Shown here: one piece after another, positions 30,496 to 38,690 of the stretch | How the letters are laid out: the number at the start of each line of letters is the position of its first letter | How positions within the stretch are numbered: position 1 is the stretch's first letter | NCBI GenBank assembly: GCA_947595045.1 | Contig: CANQEN010000005.1 | Span: 1 to 38,690 of the forward strand | Source of the DNA: an uncultured Bacilli bacterium | GTDB lineage: Bacteria; Bacillota_I; Bacilli_A; RF39; UBA660 | DNA: 38,690 bases | Direction: 5' to 3' | Position numbers and translations under genes: made by a program | Notes under the pieces: model-generated | The model's database searches: none | Seen by the model: only the letters and a program-made list of their open reading frames with translations | Told to the model about the DNA's origin: nothing

Positions 30496-32118
30496 TTATT
30501 TATCTTCTAATACTTCTACAATGTTAGGTATAATTTGTTTTTTACGAGATATAACATTGGGTAAAAAATAACCTTGAACTAAAGAATCAATATCAAAAGC
30601 TTTTTCTATTATATCTTTAGCTTTATCATTGTAATAAAGATATGATCCTTCTTTAATAATATCAGTTATAAATAAACATACTATAGGATAATCTTGATTA
30701 CTAGCTGTTTCATTAATTTCAAATATCAATTTATCTTTTTTCTTTTGAATTTCAGCAATGTTTAAAGTATTAACTTGTCCAATCCCAATTTTTATATTAT
30801 CAACAATAAAAGTTTTAAAATCATCAAATAATATTTCTTCACAATTTTTATTTTTAATGGAAGAACCATCAGTAAACATTTTAAACGCATAATTATTAAG
30901 TTCAACATCAGCTAATATAGCTAAATCTTTAGCCATATTTTTATCTATATCAGTAGTAGTAGGAGACTTAAATAATAAAGTATCAGAAATAATACCAGAT
31001 AGTAATAAACCAGCTATATTTTTGGGAATTGGAATATTATTTTCTTTATATAACATACAAACAATAGTGCATGTACTTCCAACAGGCATATTTCTAAAAT
31101 TAATAGGTTGACTTGTCCCAATTGTTCCTAATCGATGATGATCAATAATTTCTATAATATTAGCTTCATCTAATCCTTCAACACTTTGACTAAATTCATT
31201 ATGATCAACTAGAATAACTTTTTTTCTTGTTTTATTAATAGTATCATTAATCTTTATTATACCTAAACATTCTTTATTTTTATTAATAACGGGGTAATTA
31301 GTATAACGATATTTATTAGCAGCATCAATAAAATCTTTAACATAATCTTTATCATTAAAAATAATAATATTATCTTTTTGCATTAATGTTTCAGCATAAT
31401 TACATAGGCTAATTAATTTAACGACATTAAAAGTTCTAAGTGCTGTTCTAATAATATTAACTTTATTTTTTTTTGCTAATTCAATATGTTCAGGTTTAAT
31501 ATAATTATTACCAGTTATAATAATTAATTTAGCTCTAGATTTAATGGCATATTCGATAATACTATGACGATCTCCTATAATCAAAATAGTATTATTATCT
31601 ATGTCAATATTTTCTAAAAAAGTGGTACTACGATATGAAGCAACTAGAACATTACCTCTAATTTCATCATCAAATTGAAGTAAAGGTGTTCCATTTATAG
31701 TATCAATAATATTATCAAAAGAAGTATAGATTTTATTATAATCTAGTCTAATTAAATCATCAATAACATCTTTTAAAAATAATAAACCTTGAAATTTATT
31801 ACTATCATTAATAATAGGTATAGATGAAAGAACATTGTTCTTCATATAATTGATAACATTATATAATGAATCTTTTTGATTGCAATATAAATTTTTAGGA
31901 TAATTGATATCTCTAATTTGTAATTTAACATCATTTAAATAAGCAGGTGCAGGTATATCAAAATAATTTAAAACGAAAGTTGTTTCGTTATTGAGATCAC
32001 CTAAGATACGTGGGGTAGTATTTTCCCCTAATTTATTCTTTAAATATGAAAGAGCAATAGCGCTACATACACTATCAGTATCAGGTTTACGATGACCAAA
32101 TATAAATGTCGGTTTCAT
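30496..32118 (-). CDS. ppaC: Manganese-dependent (family II) inorganic pyrophosphatase with CBS and DRTGG domains
   Basis: ORF; GHRKPDTDSVCSAIALSYLK, IIDHHRLGT, MPVGSTCTIV; CBS-like VLSSIPIIND; SD AGGAGGAATT supports start at 32118. Confidence 0.92.
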   Translation of the reverse strand: MKPTFIFGHRKPDTDSVCSAIALSYLKNKLGENTTPRILGDLNNETTFVLNYFDIPAPAYLNDVKLQIRDINYPKNLYCNQKDSLYNVINYMKNNVLSSIPIINDSNKFQGLLFLKDVIDDLIRLDYNKIYTSFDNIIDTINGTPLLQFDDEIRGNVLVASYRSTTFLENIDIDNNTILIIGDRHSIIEYAIKSRAKLIIITGNNYIKPEHIELAKKNKVNIIRTALRTFNVVKLISLCNYAETLMQKDNIIIFNDKDYVKDFIDAANKYRYTNYPVINKNKECLGIIKINDTINKTRKKVILVDHNEFSQSVEGLDEANIIEIIDHHRLGTIGTSQPINFRNMPVGSTCTIVCMLYKENNIPIPKNIAGLLLSGIISDTLLFKSPTTTDIDKNMAKDLAILADVELNNYAFKMFTDGSSIKNKNCEEILFDDFKTFIVDNIKIGIGQVNTLNIAEIQKKKDKLIFEINETASNQDYPIVCLFITDIIKEGSYLYYNDKAKDIIEKAFDIDSLVQGYFLPNVISRKKQIIPNIVEVLEDK

Positions 32119-32220
32119 ATAATTCCTCCTTTTTAGATTATTCAATTATAACACATTAATATAATTTTGCAAGTATAAATATTTAAATAATTACCACAAT
32201 AGATATAGAAGGGTGATATT

Positions 32221-32751
32221 GTGCAACAAACGGGAATGGTTCGTAAAATAGACGATTTAGGAAGATTAGTATTACCAAAAGAAATAAGAAAAAATCTACG
32301 TATTAGGAATGGTGATTATTTAGAATTTATAATGCAAAATGAGTATTTGATATTAAAAAAACATTCTAAATTAAAAGATTTAACTAACTTTTCACAAGAA
32401 TTAGTTGATTCTGTATATCAATTTTTAAAACATGATATATTTATAGCTGATAAAGATAAAATTATTGCTTATAGTGGAAATGATAAAAAGAAGTATTTAG
32501 GTCAGGAAATTAGTTATGATTTAGAAAATGCTATACAAAGGAGAGAATCATTACTAGAAAATCATATTAAATATTTATCTATTACTAAAGATATTATAAT
32601 CAATTGTAGCTATGTGAGAGACTCTATTATAGTAGAAGGAGATGCAGTAGGTATTATTGTTATGTTTTCTGAAGATAATAAATTAACAGATTCTGATATG
32701 AGAGTTATAAAAATATTATCTTCATTTTTAAATAAGTACCTTGAAAATTAA
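32221..32751 (+). CDS. SpoVT-like AbrB-family regulator with C-terminal GAF-like domain
   Basis: ORF; TGMVRKIDDLGRLVLPKEIRKNLRIRNGDYLEF, SGNDKKKYLGQEIS, downstream of mfd as B. subtilis spoVT. Confidence 0.88.
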   Translation: MQQTGMVRKIDDLGRLVLPKEIRKNLRIRNGDYLEFIMQNEYLILKKHSKLKDLTNFSQELVDSVYQFLKHDIFIADKDKIIAYSGNDKKKYLGQEISYDLENAIQRRESLLENHIKYLSITKDIIINCSYVRDSIIVEGDAVGIIVMFSEDNKLTDSDMRVIKILSSFLNKYLEN

Positions 32752-32769
32752 ACTTATATATGCTATAAT
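32741..32769 (+). promoter_or_regulatory. SigmaA-type promoter for the T-box leader
   Basis: TTGAAA (32741-32746), 17 bp, TATAAT (32764-32769) with extended TGC. Confidence 0.75.
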
Positions 32770-32775
32770 ATGTGC

Positions 32776-32991
32776 ATTGAAAGGCAATGAAAGAAAGAAA
32801 AATGTGGATTATTTAAAGAGAGCTTGATTAGGTGTAAACAAGTAATAAGAAGCATTGTAAATGGTTCTGGAGCCGAAAAATCGATATGTAGATTTTTACG
32901 TTTACTGCGTTAAAGTATTGAGTGTATATTATTATAATATAAATTAAGGTGGTATCGCGCTAACACGTCCTTATATAGGATGTGTTTTTTT
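32776..32991 (+). promoter_or_regulatory. T-box riboswitch leader, probable Met (AUG) specifier
   Basis: T-box AAGGTGGTATCGCG (32946-32959); AGAGAGC and GGTGTAAACAAG stem I distal motifs; specifier-loop TAA-ATG-G with ATG at 32861-32863; terminator ACACGTCC TTATAT AGGATGTGT TTTTTT at 32963-32991. Confidence 0.9.
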
Positions 32992-33001
32992 AGGAGGAAG
33001 T

Positions 33002-33463
33002 ATGAGATATTTTGAAAAAATAAGTTTTGAACAATTTAAAAAAGATATAGATAATAATGAATCTTTATATCGAGAATATCAATTACCATATCGCAAAACA
33101 AAATATGCAGCTGCCTATGATTTTATAGCTTTATTCGATTATACTCTAAAACCAGGAGAAATAAAAAAAATACCTACTGGTGTTAAAGTCGTAATGGAAG
33201 ATGATGAAGTATTATTACTACTTGATAGAAGTAGTATGGGTTTTAAATATAATGTTCGAATGTGTAATCAAGTAGGAGTAATTGATAAAGATTATTATAA
33301 TAATATAGATAATGAAGGGCACATATGGATAAAGATACAAAATGAAGGAAATATTGATTATGTTGTAAAACGAGGTGATGGTATGTGTCAAGGTTTATTT
33401 ATTAAATATTTAACAACGAATAGTGAAAAAGAAAATTATATTGAAAGAACAAGTAATTATTAA
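33002..33463 (+). CDS. dUTPase-like protein (trimeric dUTP diphosphatase family) lacking C-terminal motif V
   Basis: ORF; AAAYDFIA, DRSSMGFK, NQVGVIDKDYYNNIDNEGHI, GDGMCQGLFIKY; ends ERTSNY*. Confidence 0.85.
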   Translation: MRYFEKISFEQFKKDIDNNESLYREYQLPYRKTKYAAAYDFIALFDYTLKPGEIKKIPTGVKVVMEDDEVLLLLDRSSMGFKYNVRMCNQVGVIDKDYYNNIDNEGHIWIKIQNEGNIDYVVKRGDGMCQGLFIKYLTTNSEKENYIERTSNY

Positions 33464-33472
33464 GGAGGAGCT

Positions 33473-35035
33473 ATGGAAAAAGAAAAATATTATATATCAA
33501 CAGCTATTGCTTATACTTCTGGTAAACCACATGTAGGAAATACTTATGAAATTGTTTTGGCTGACGCTATAGCGCGTTATAAGCGATTAACAGGATACGA
33601 TGTCTATTTTCAAACAGGAACTGATGAACATGGACAAAAAATTGAAGAAAAAGCCCTTAAGTTAAATAAAAAACCTCAGGAGTTTGTAGATGAAGTAGCA
33701 CTAGAAGTACAAAGAGTATGGGATTCACTTAATACTAGCTATGATAAATTTGTTAGAACAACTAATCCACACCATGAAGAAATAGTAGGTAAAATATTTA
33801 AAAAATTATATGATCAAGGGGATATCTATAAGGGAAAATATGAAGGCTTATATTGTACCCCATGTGAATCATTTTTTACTGAATCACAATTAGTTGATGG
33901 TAAATGTCCTGATTGTGGTAGAGAAGTTAGTAAAGCTAGTGAAGAAGCATACTTTTTTAAACTAGATAAATATACAGATAGATTAATTAAACATATAGAA
34001 GAAAATCCTGAATTTATTGAGCCAGCAAGTCGCCGTAATGAAATGATTAATAATTTTTTAAAACCAGGATTACAAGATTTATGTGTATCAAGATCTTCTT
34101 TTAAATGGGGAATACCTGTACCTTTTGATAAAGATCATGTCATTTATGTATGGATAGATGCTTTAACTAACTATATAACTTTTTTAGGGTATGATCCAGA
34201 TGGTAACCATGATGATAAATTTCTTAAATATTGGCCGGCAGATGTTCATTTAATTGGTAAAGATATATTAAGATTTCATACAATATATTGGCCAATTATG
34301 TTAATGGCTCTAGATTTACCTTTACCTAAGAAAATATTTGGTCATCCTTGGTTATTATGTGATAATGATAAAATGAGTAAATCAAAAGGTAATATTGTAT
34401 ATGCTGATGATTTAACTAAAATTTATGGTGTAGATCCTGTTAGATATTATCTATTACATGAGATGCCATTTGCTAATGATGGTATATTTACTCATGAATT
34501 ATTAATAGAAAGATATAATTCAGATTTAGCTAATATATTAGGTAATTTGGTAAATAGAACTATATCAATGGCTCATAAATATTTTGATGGTGTTGTACCG
34601 GAAACTAGTATTGAAGAAGAAATTGATAATGAATTAAAACAATTAGTATTGAATACATATCCAAAAGTAGAGGCAAAAATGAATCAACTACGAGTAGCTG
34701 ATGCTATTGACTTAGTTTTTGAAATATTTAGAAGAAGTAATAAATATATAGATGAGACTACACCATGGATATTGGCTAAAGAAGGCAATATAGAGCGATT
34801 AAAAACAGTTATATATAACTTATTAGAAGCAATAAGAATAGGTGCAGTATTATTATCTCCATTTTTACCTGATACGGCTGATGCTATATTTAAACAATTA
34901 AATACTGATAATCGTTATATCGATTCAATTAATAGTTTTAATGGTTTTGATCCTGATATACAATTGAATAAACCAGAACCATTATTTATAAGAATAGATA
35001 AAGAACAAAAATTACAAGAAATAGACAATAATTAA
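33473..35035 (+). CDS. metG: Methionyl-tRNA synthetase
   Basis: ORF; STAIAYTSGKPHVGNTYE, CDNDKMSKSKGN (KMSKS), zinc-site C..C/CPDCG. Confidence 0.97.
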   Translation: MEKEKYYISTAIAYTSGKPHVGNTYEIVLADAIARYKRLTGYDVYFQTGTDEHGQKIEEKALKLNKKPQEFVDEVALEVQRVWDSLNTSYDKFVRTTNPHHEEIVGKIFKKLYDQGDIYKGKYEGLYCTPCESFFTESQLVDGKCPDCGREVSKASEEAYFFKLDKYTDRLIKHIEENPEFIEPASRRNEMINNFLKPGLQDLCVSRSSFKWGIPVPFDKDHVIYVWIDALTNYITFLGYDPDGNHDDKFLKYWPADVHLIGKDILRFHTIYWPIMLMALDLPLPKKIFGHPWLLCDNDKMSKSKGNIVYADDLTKIYGVDPVRYYLLHEMPFANDGIFTHELLIERYNSDLANILGNLVNRTISMAHKYFDGVVPETSIEEEIDNELKQLVLNTYPKVEAKMNQLRVADAIDLVFEIFRRSNKYIDETTPWILAKEGNIERLKTVIYNLLEAIRIGAVLLSPFLPDTADAIFKQLNTDNRYIDSINSFNGFDPDIQLNKPEPLFIRIDKEQKLQEIDNN

Positions 35036-35067
35036 CATAAAAAGTTACTAAAAAGTAGCTTTTTATG
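35036..35067 (+). terminator. Intrinsic terminator after metG
   Basis: CATAAAAAGTTACT AAAA AGTAGCTTTTTATG. Confidence 0.65.
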
Positions 35068-35159
35068 TGTAAATTAACGTAAAATATCACAATTTGTCGA
35101 TTAATAATAATTTAAAATAAAAACGGATATGCTATAATAAAACAGTGAGGAGAAAAATT

Positions 35160-35342
35160 ATGACTACAAAAAAAACAAAAGAGATTGAGGTAGTGACTTT
35201 ATCGCTTGGTTCAGTAGCTGTATTGTTGTTAGGTAGTTATATAGTTGATCATAATTTATATGACTTGATTTTTTTTATAGTAACTATAGTATTTATGATT
35301 AACTATTGGTTTATTAAAGCAAAAAGGAGTAATAAATCATAG
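35160..35342 (+). CDS. Small two-TM protein, unknown function
   Basis: ORF; TLSLGSVAVLLLGSYIV and LIFFIVTIVFMINYWFI helices; SD GAGGAG upstream of ATG 35160; extended -10 TGCTATAAT at 35130-35138. Confidence 0.65.
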   Translation: MTTKKTKEIEVVTLSLGSVAVLLLGSYIVDHNLYDLIFFIVTIVFMINYWFIKAKRSNKS

Positions 35343-35372
35343 TAATATGATTTTTTTTCTGTAGGAGGAAAT

Positions 35373-36137
35373 ATGATTGTAGATACGCATTGTCATTTAT
35401 CAGAAGATAATTATGATAACTTAGATAGAATAGTAGAAAAGATGAAAGATGGAATAATGATAACTGCTGGATGTGATGATAAAACTAATTTAGAAGTAAT
35501 TGACATAGTTAATAAATATAATAATGTGTATGGTGTTATAGGTATTCATCCAACTGAGATAGATAAAATAACAGAAGAAACATGGGATATAATTGAAAAT
35601 AATATAAATAATCCTAAAATAGTAGGAATAGGAGAAATAGGATTAGATTACTATTGGAATAAAGATAATAAAGATAAACAAAAAGATATTTTTATAAGAC
35701 AGATAATGTTAGCAAATAAATATAATAAACCAATAGTTATTCACAGTAGAGAAGCAATAGAAGATACATATAATATAATAGATAAATATTGTAATAAAGA
35801 TAGTAAAATAATACTTCATTGTTATAGTTCAAGTATAGAGATGGCTCAAAAATTTATGAAATTTAATATAAAATTTGGAGTAGGTGGTACTATAACATTT
35901 AAGAATAATAAAAAATTACAAGAAGTAGTTAATAAATTAGATTTATCATACATATTATTAGAAACAGATAGTCCTTATTTAACGCCAGATCCATATAGGG
36001 GTAAGAAAAATGAGCCATATAATACTAGAATAATAGCTCAAAAAATAGCTGAGATAAAGAATATAAATATAGAAAAAGTAATAAATATAACAACAAATAA
36101 TGCTATTAGTCAATTTGACTTGGATAAGCTAATATGA
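35373..36137 (+). CDS. tatD: TatD-family metal-dependent hydrolase
   Basis: ORF; DTHCHLSEDNYD, GEIGLDYYWNKDNKDKQKDIFIRQI, ETDSPYLTP. Confidence 0.95.
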   Translation: MIVDTHCHLSEDNYDNLDRIVEKMKDGIMITAGCDDKTNLEVIDIVNKYNNVYGVIGIHPTEIDKITEETWDIIENNINNPKIVGIGEIGLDYYWNKDNKDKQKDIFIRQIMLANKYNKPIVIHSREAIEDTYNIIDKYCNKDSKIILHCYSSSIEMAQKFMKFNIKFGVGGTITFKNNKKLQEVVNKLDLSYILLETDSPYLTPDPYRGKKNEPYNTRIIAQKIAEIKNINIEKVINITTNNAISQFDLDKLI

Positions 36138-36178
36138 TAGAATTTTTATGTGGCAACACATTAAGAGGTGAATAATAT

Positions 36179-36883
36179 ATGGATATATATTTACTGCAAA
36201 TAGTTGGAAATTGGCTTTCTATGTTGGCAGTATCATTTATATCACTATTAGGATTTACAGTTCAAGATAAAAATGTTATTACTAGCAAAAATACTAGTTA
36301 TACTAAAGCAACAACGATAGTAAGTTCAGTTATACCGTATCAAACAGAATATATTTATAATTATAATATACCTAGTAATAGTGATCCAGTAGTAATAGCA
36401 GAAGGAACAGTAGGTCTTAGTTATACATACGCCAATGGAAATACTAAGATGATAGTAGAACCAACTAATAAAATAGTTGAAATAGGAGTAGCACAGAGTA
36501 GTACTTATACAGGTAGGTTAACTGGGTATGGGCCTGATTGTGCTGGTTGCAGTGGAACAGGAAATTTAGCTTGTAAATTACCTGACGGTAATAAATATAG
36601 TTTAGTTAATAATGGAGCTACATATAAAGATGACCAATATGGGGAAGTAAGGATATTAGCAGCTGATACTACTATATTTCCTTGTGGTTCTATTATAATG
36701 GTCGATAATGGTAAAATAGATCCATTTATGGGTATAGTATTAGATACTGGTTTTTCAGTAAAAAATGCTACTTTAAATGGTGCTATATGGTTAGATCTAG
36801 CATATGTAACTGAAAATGATCCTACTATAGGAGAGTCTAGTAGTCAAAATACTAAGTATACGGTACAACGTTTAGGATGGTAA
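36179..36883 (+). CDS. 3D-domain cell-wall protein (YabE-like position)
   Basis: ORF; ATTIVSSVIPYQTEYIYN (G5/YabE-type spacer), YTGRLTGYGPDCAGC, VLDTGFSVKN..IWLDLAY (3D aspartates); after tatD. Confidence 0.8.
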   Translation: MDIYLLQIVGNWLSMLAVSFISLLGFTVQDKNVITSKNTSYTKATTIVSSVIPYQTEYIYNYNIPSNSDPVVIAEGTVGLSYTYANGNTKMIVEPTNKIVEIGVAQSSTYTGRLTGYGPDCAGCSGTGNLACKLPDGNKYSLVNNGATYKDDQYGEVRILAADTTIFPCGSIIMVDNGKIDPFMGIVLDTGFSVKNATLNGAIWLDLAYVTENDPTIGESSSQNTKYTVQRLGW

Positions 36884-36898
36884 TTGCCATTCTTTTTT
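36874..36898 (+). terminator. Intrinsic terminator overlapping the 3D-protein stop codon
   Basis: GGATGG TAATTG CCATTC TTTTTT. Confidence 0.6.
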
Positions 36899-37007
36899 AG
36901 CTTATTATTATTTTAATATAAAAGTGTAAAGATAGGTTTATTTAAGACTTAATATCTTATATATATGATAAAACTGTGGTAATATATATTTAAATAGGAG
37001 GTTAATT

Positions 37008-38609
37008 GTGGTAGAAACATTAAAAAAAATATTAATTGAGCCTTTAGAAAGAGAAAAACAAGAAAAGGGAGAAGTCATAAATAGTTTTAAAAATAAAATT
37101 AATGATTTAGCTTCACAAATGAATGGGCAATTAGATAAAAAGATTAGTATAGAACAAGATTTAAATAATATGAACAGAGGTTTAAAAAAATTTTTTTATA
37201 GTAAAAAGATAGAACAATTAAAAAATCAATTAGATAATATAAATAAAAAATATGAAGAAAATGATAATTTGATATTGAATAATAAGTTAAATATAAAAGA
37301 ATTAGAGGATAATATAAGAGAAATAACTAGTAGGATAGAGCTAATAAATAGTGCTAGTAGTATTGGAGAGTTAGGCTATAATTTTGAACAAGTAGTTAAT
37401 TTATTTAATGATAATAATATTGATATGTATTTTGATGAAAATGATTTAAAATTATATAAAAATATCGATAACAGTGAAAAAGAGCTTAAAAGTCTTGACG
37501 ATTTAGTATTGATTCATAAAACTATGTATATTCCAGAAAACAATATGATAAAAACAGGTTTTGAGAAAGGAGTAGTTAAAGAAGAAAATTTTAATATTAA
37601 TGGTATAAATTTAAAAAAATCTATCAAGATAAATCGTAATACATTGCATTTTTGTCTTAATGGGGAGGTAAGTGGTAATTTTATAGGTGCTAATGATTGG
37701 GATAACTGTAAATATGCTGTTGTAATCCCTTTTAATTCTATACCACGTGACAAATATGCTAATGTGTATACGGTTGATACCTACACATATGGTGGTGTGA
37801 CTTTAGATAATTCTTGTTATATATTATGCCCAAAAGAAGAATATAAAATAATTAAGCAAAGTAATCCAAATGTAAATATAGTTAAATATAGTGGAAGTAA
37901 TGTAACAGGTTATGCTGATATGTTGATAACATTATTAGGTTATAAAAAGGAGGAGGCTAAAAATCTATATTGGAGAAATCAGGAAGATAATAGTAAAGTT
38001 TATAATATAGTTGCACAAGCTAATTTGCCACAAAAGGGTAATCATATGGAAACTATTGATAAATATAAAGAAGATTGTTATGATGGAATAAATGCAGTAG
38101 TAGCTACTTTTAAAGCTATTCAAGATAATATTGAGATTAATAATATAGAGGAAATAGCATCTATATATGATCAATTACTTAAATCATATACTTTTTTAGG
38201 GTATTTTCACGATATTATTAGGGGATATGGAGATGTAGGATTTTTAGGTGATGAGAAAGTTATTAATGATTTATTTGTTTCATTAGATAAATATAAGGTT
38301 AACTACAATCATGATTTATATAGGTTATTATTATCTATAAGTGCTGAGGTTAAAGCTGATAAAGATTATGTTAGTGAAAATAGGTCTGAAGTAGTAAGTA
38401 ATTTAGTGAAATTATTACCACTAGAATTATCTAATAACGCTTCAGTAAAAAATATAATAAATAGTGAAATTAAAAATATTCAGTTTCGATTAGGTGATTT
38501 TATTGAAACTATTTTTGCTGTTACTACATTATATGAATTTTATAATAGACAAAAAGAGAATAGAAATATCATAAATATAGATGAAGAAATGGAAAGAAAA
38601 AGGCATTAG
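37008..38609 (+). CDS. Unknown protein: N-terminal coiled coil plus uncharacterised C-terminal region
   Basis: ORF 533 aa with SD AGGAGG; heptad-like Lys/Glu/Leu N-terminus; central HFCLNGEVSGNFIGANDWDNCKYAVVIPF not recognised. Confidence 0.75.
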   Translation: MVETLKKILIEPLEREKQEKGEVINSFKNKINDLASQMNGQLDKKISIEQDLNNMNRGLKKFFYSKKIEQLKNQLDNINKKYEENDNLILNNKLNIKELEDNIREITSRIELINSASSIGELGYNFEQVVNLFNDNNIDMYFDENDLKLYKNIDNSEKELKSLDDLVLIHKTMYIPENNMIKTGFEKGVVKEENFNINGINLKKSIKINRNTLHFCLNGEVSGNFIGANDWDNCKYAVVIPFNSIPRDKYANVYTVDTYTYGGVTLDNSCYILCPKEEYKIIKQSNPNVNIVKYSGSNVTGYADMLITLLGYKKEEAKNLYWRNQEDNSKVYNIVAQANLPQKGNHMETIDKYKEDCYDGINAVVATFKAIQDNIEINNIEEIASIYDQLLKSYTFLGYFHDIIRGYGDVGFLGDEKVINDLFVSLDKYKVNYNHDLYRLLLSISAEVKADKDYVSENRSEVVSNLVKLLPLELSNNASVKNIINSEIKNIQFRLGDFIETIFAVTTLYEFYNRQKENRNIINIDEEMERKRH

Positions 38610-38617
38610 TATTCTGA

Positions 38618-38690
38618 AGTTGTCAATAAAAAGTAGACACAAAAAAAGTAATTATTTAAAACCTAGTTGAGTTCGATATTCAACTGGGTT
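38618..38690 (-). mobile_element. Possible end of an IS3-like insertion sequence running off the right edge
   Basis: TTGTCAATAAAAAGTAGACAC resembles IS terminal inverted repeats (TGTCTACTTTTTATTGACA on minus), followed by CCTAGTTGAGTTCGATATTCAACTGGG hairpin. Confidence 0.35.

Noticed and set aside
37742-37757. CCACGTGAC as a fourth parS
   Set aside because: Shares only the CACGTG core; flanks do not match TGTTTC/GAAACA.
37514-38174. Two minus-strand ORFs inside the 533-aa gene
   Set aside because: The plus-strand ORF is much longer with a clear SD; the antisense frames are low complexity.

Overview
AT-rich Bacillota (Bacilli-like) chromosomal window centred on the replication origin. Genes left of oriC are on the minus strand: gtrB-like glycosyltransferase, noc, rsmG, mnmG, DUF2752, DUF4234, mnmE, khpB/jag, yidC, rnpA, rpmH. 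Genes right of it are mostly on the plus strand: dnaA, dnaN, a ComK-like gene, recF, gyrB, gyrA, SRP RNA, tadA, dnaX, ybaB, recR, bofA-like, holB, yaaT, trmN6, rsmI, pth, mfd, [ppaC on minus], spoVT-like, T-box, dut-like, metG, a small membrane protein, tatD, a yabE-like 3D-domain protein and an unknown coiled-coil protein. The order largely matches the B. subtilis origin region. Main points of interest: (1) a Noc-type ParB paralogue with a very long Asn/Ser-rich insertion and no N-terminal amphipathic helix, whose promoter carries two NBS-like repeats exactly 21 bp apart; (2) a perfect Noc-binding site inside rsmI; (3) three perfect parS sites around the SRP RNA gene, one inside a 34-bp perfect palindrome; (4) a ComK homologue between dnaN and recF, where yaaA/rlbA normally sits; (5) a Met-type T-box upstream of a dUTPase-like gene (lacking motif V) and metG; (6) a 40-aa L34 with an internal 4-residue deletion; (7) sporulation-gene homologues (spoVT, bofA) at ancestral positions; (8) a probable IS end at the right edge. 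No tools were run; homology calls come from reading conserved motifs and synteny.
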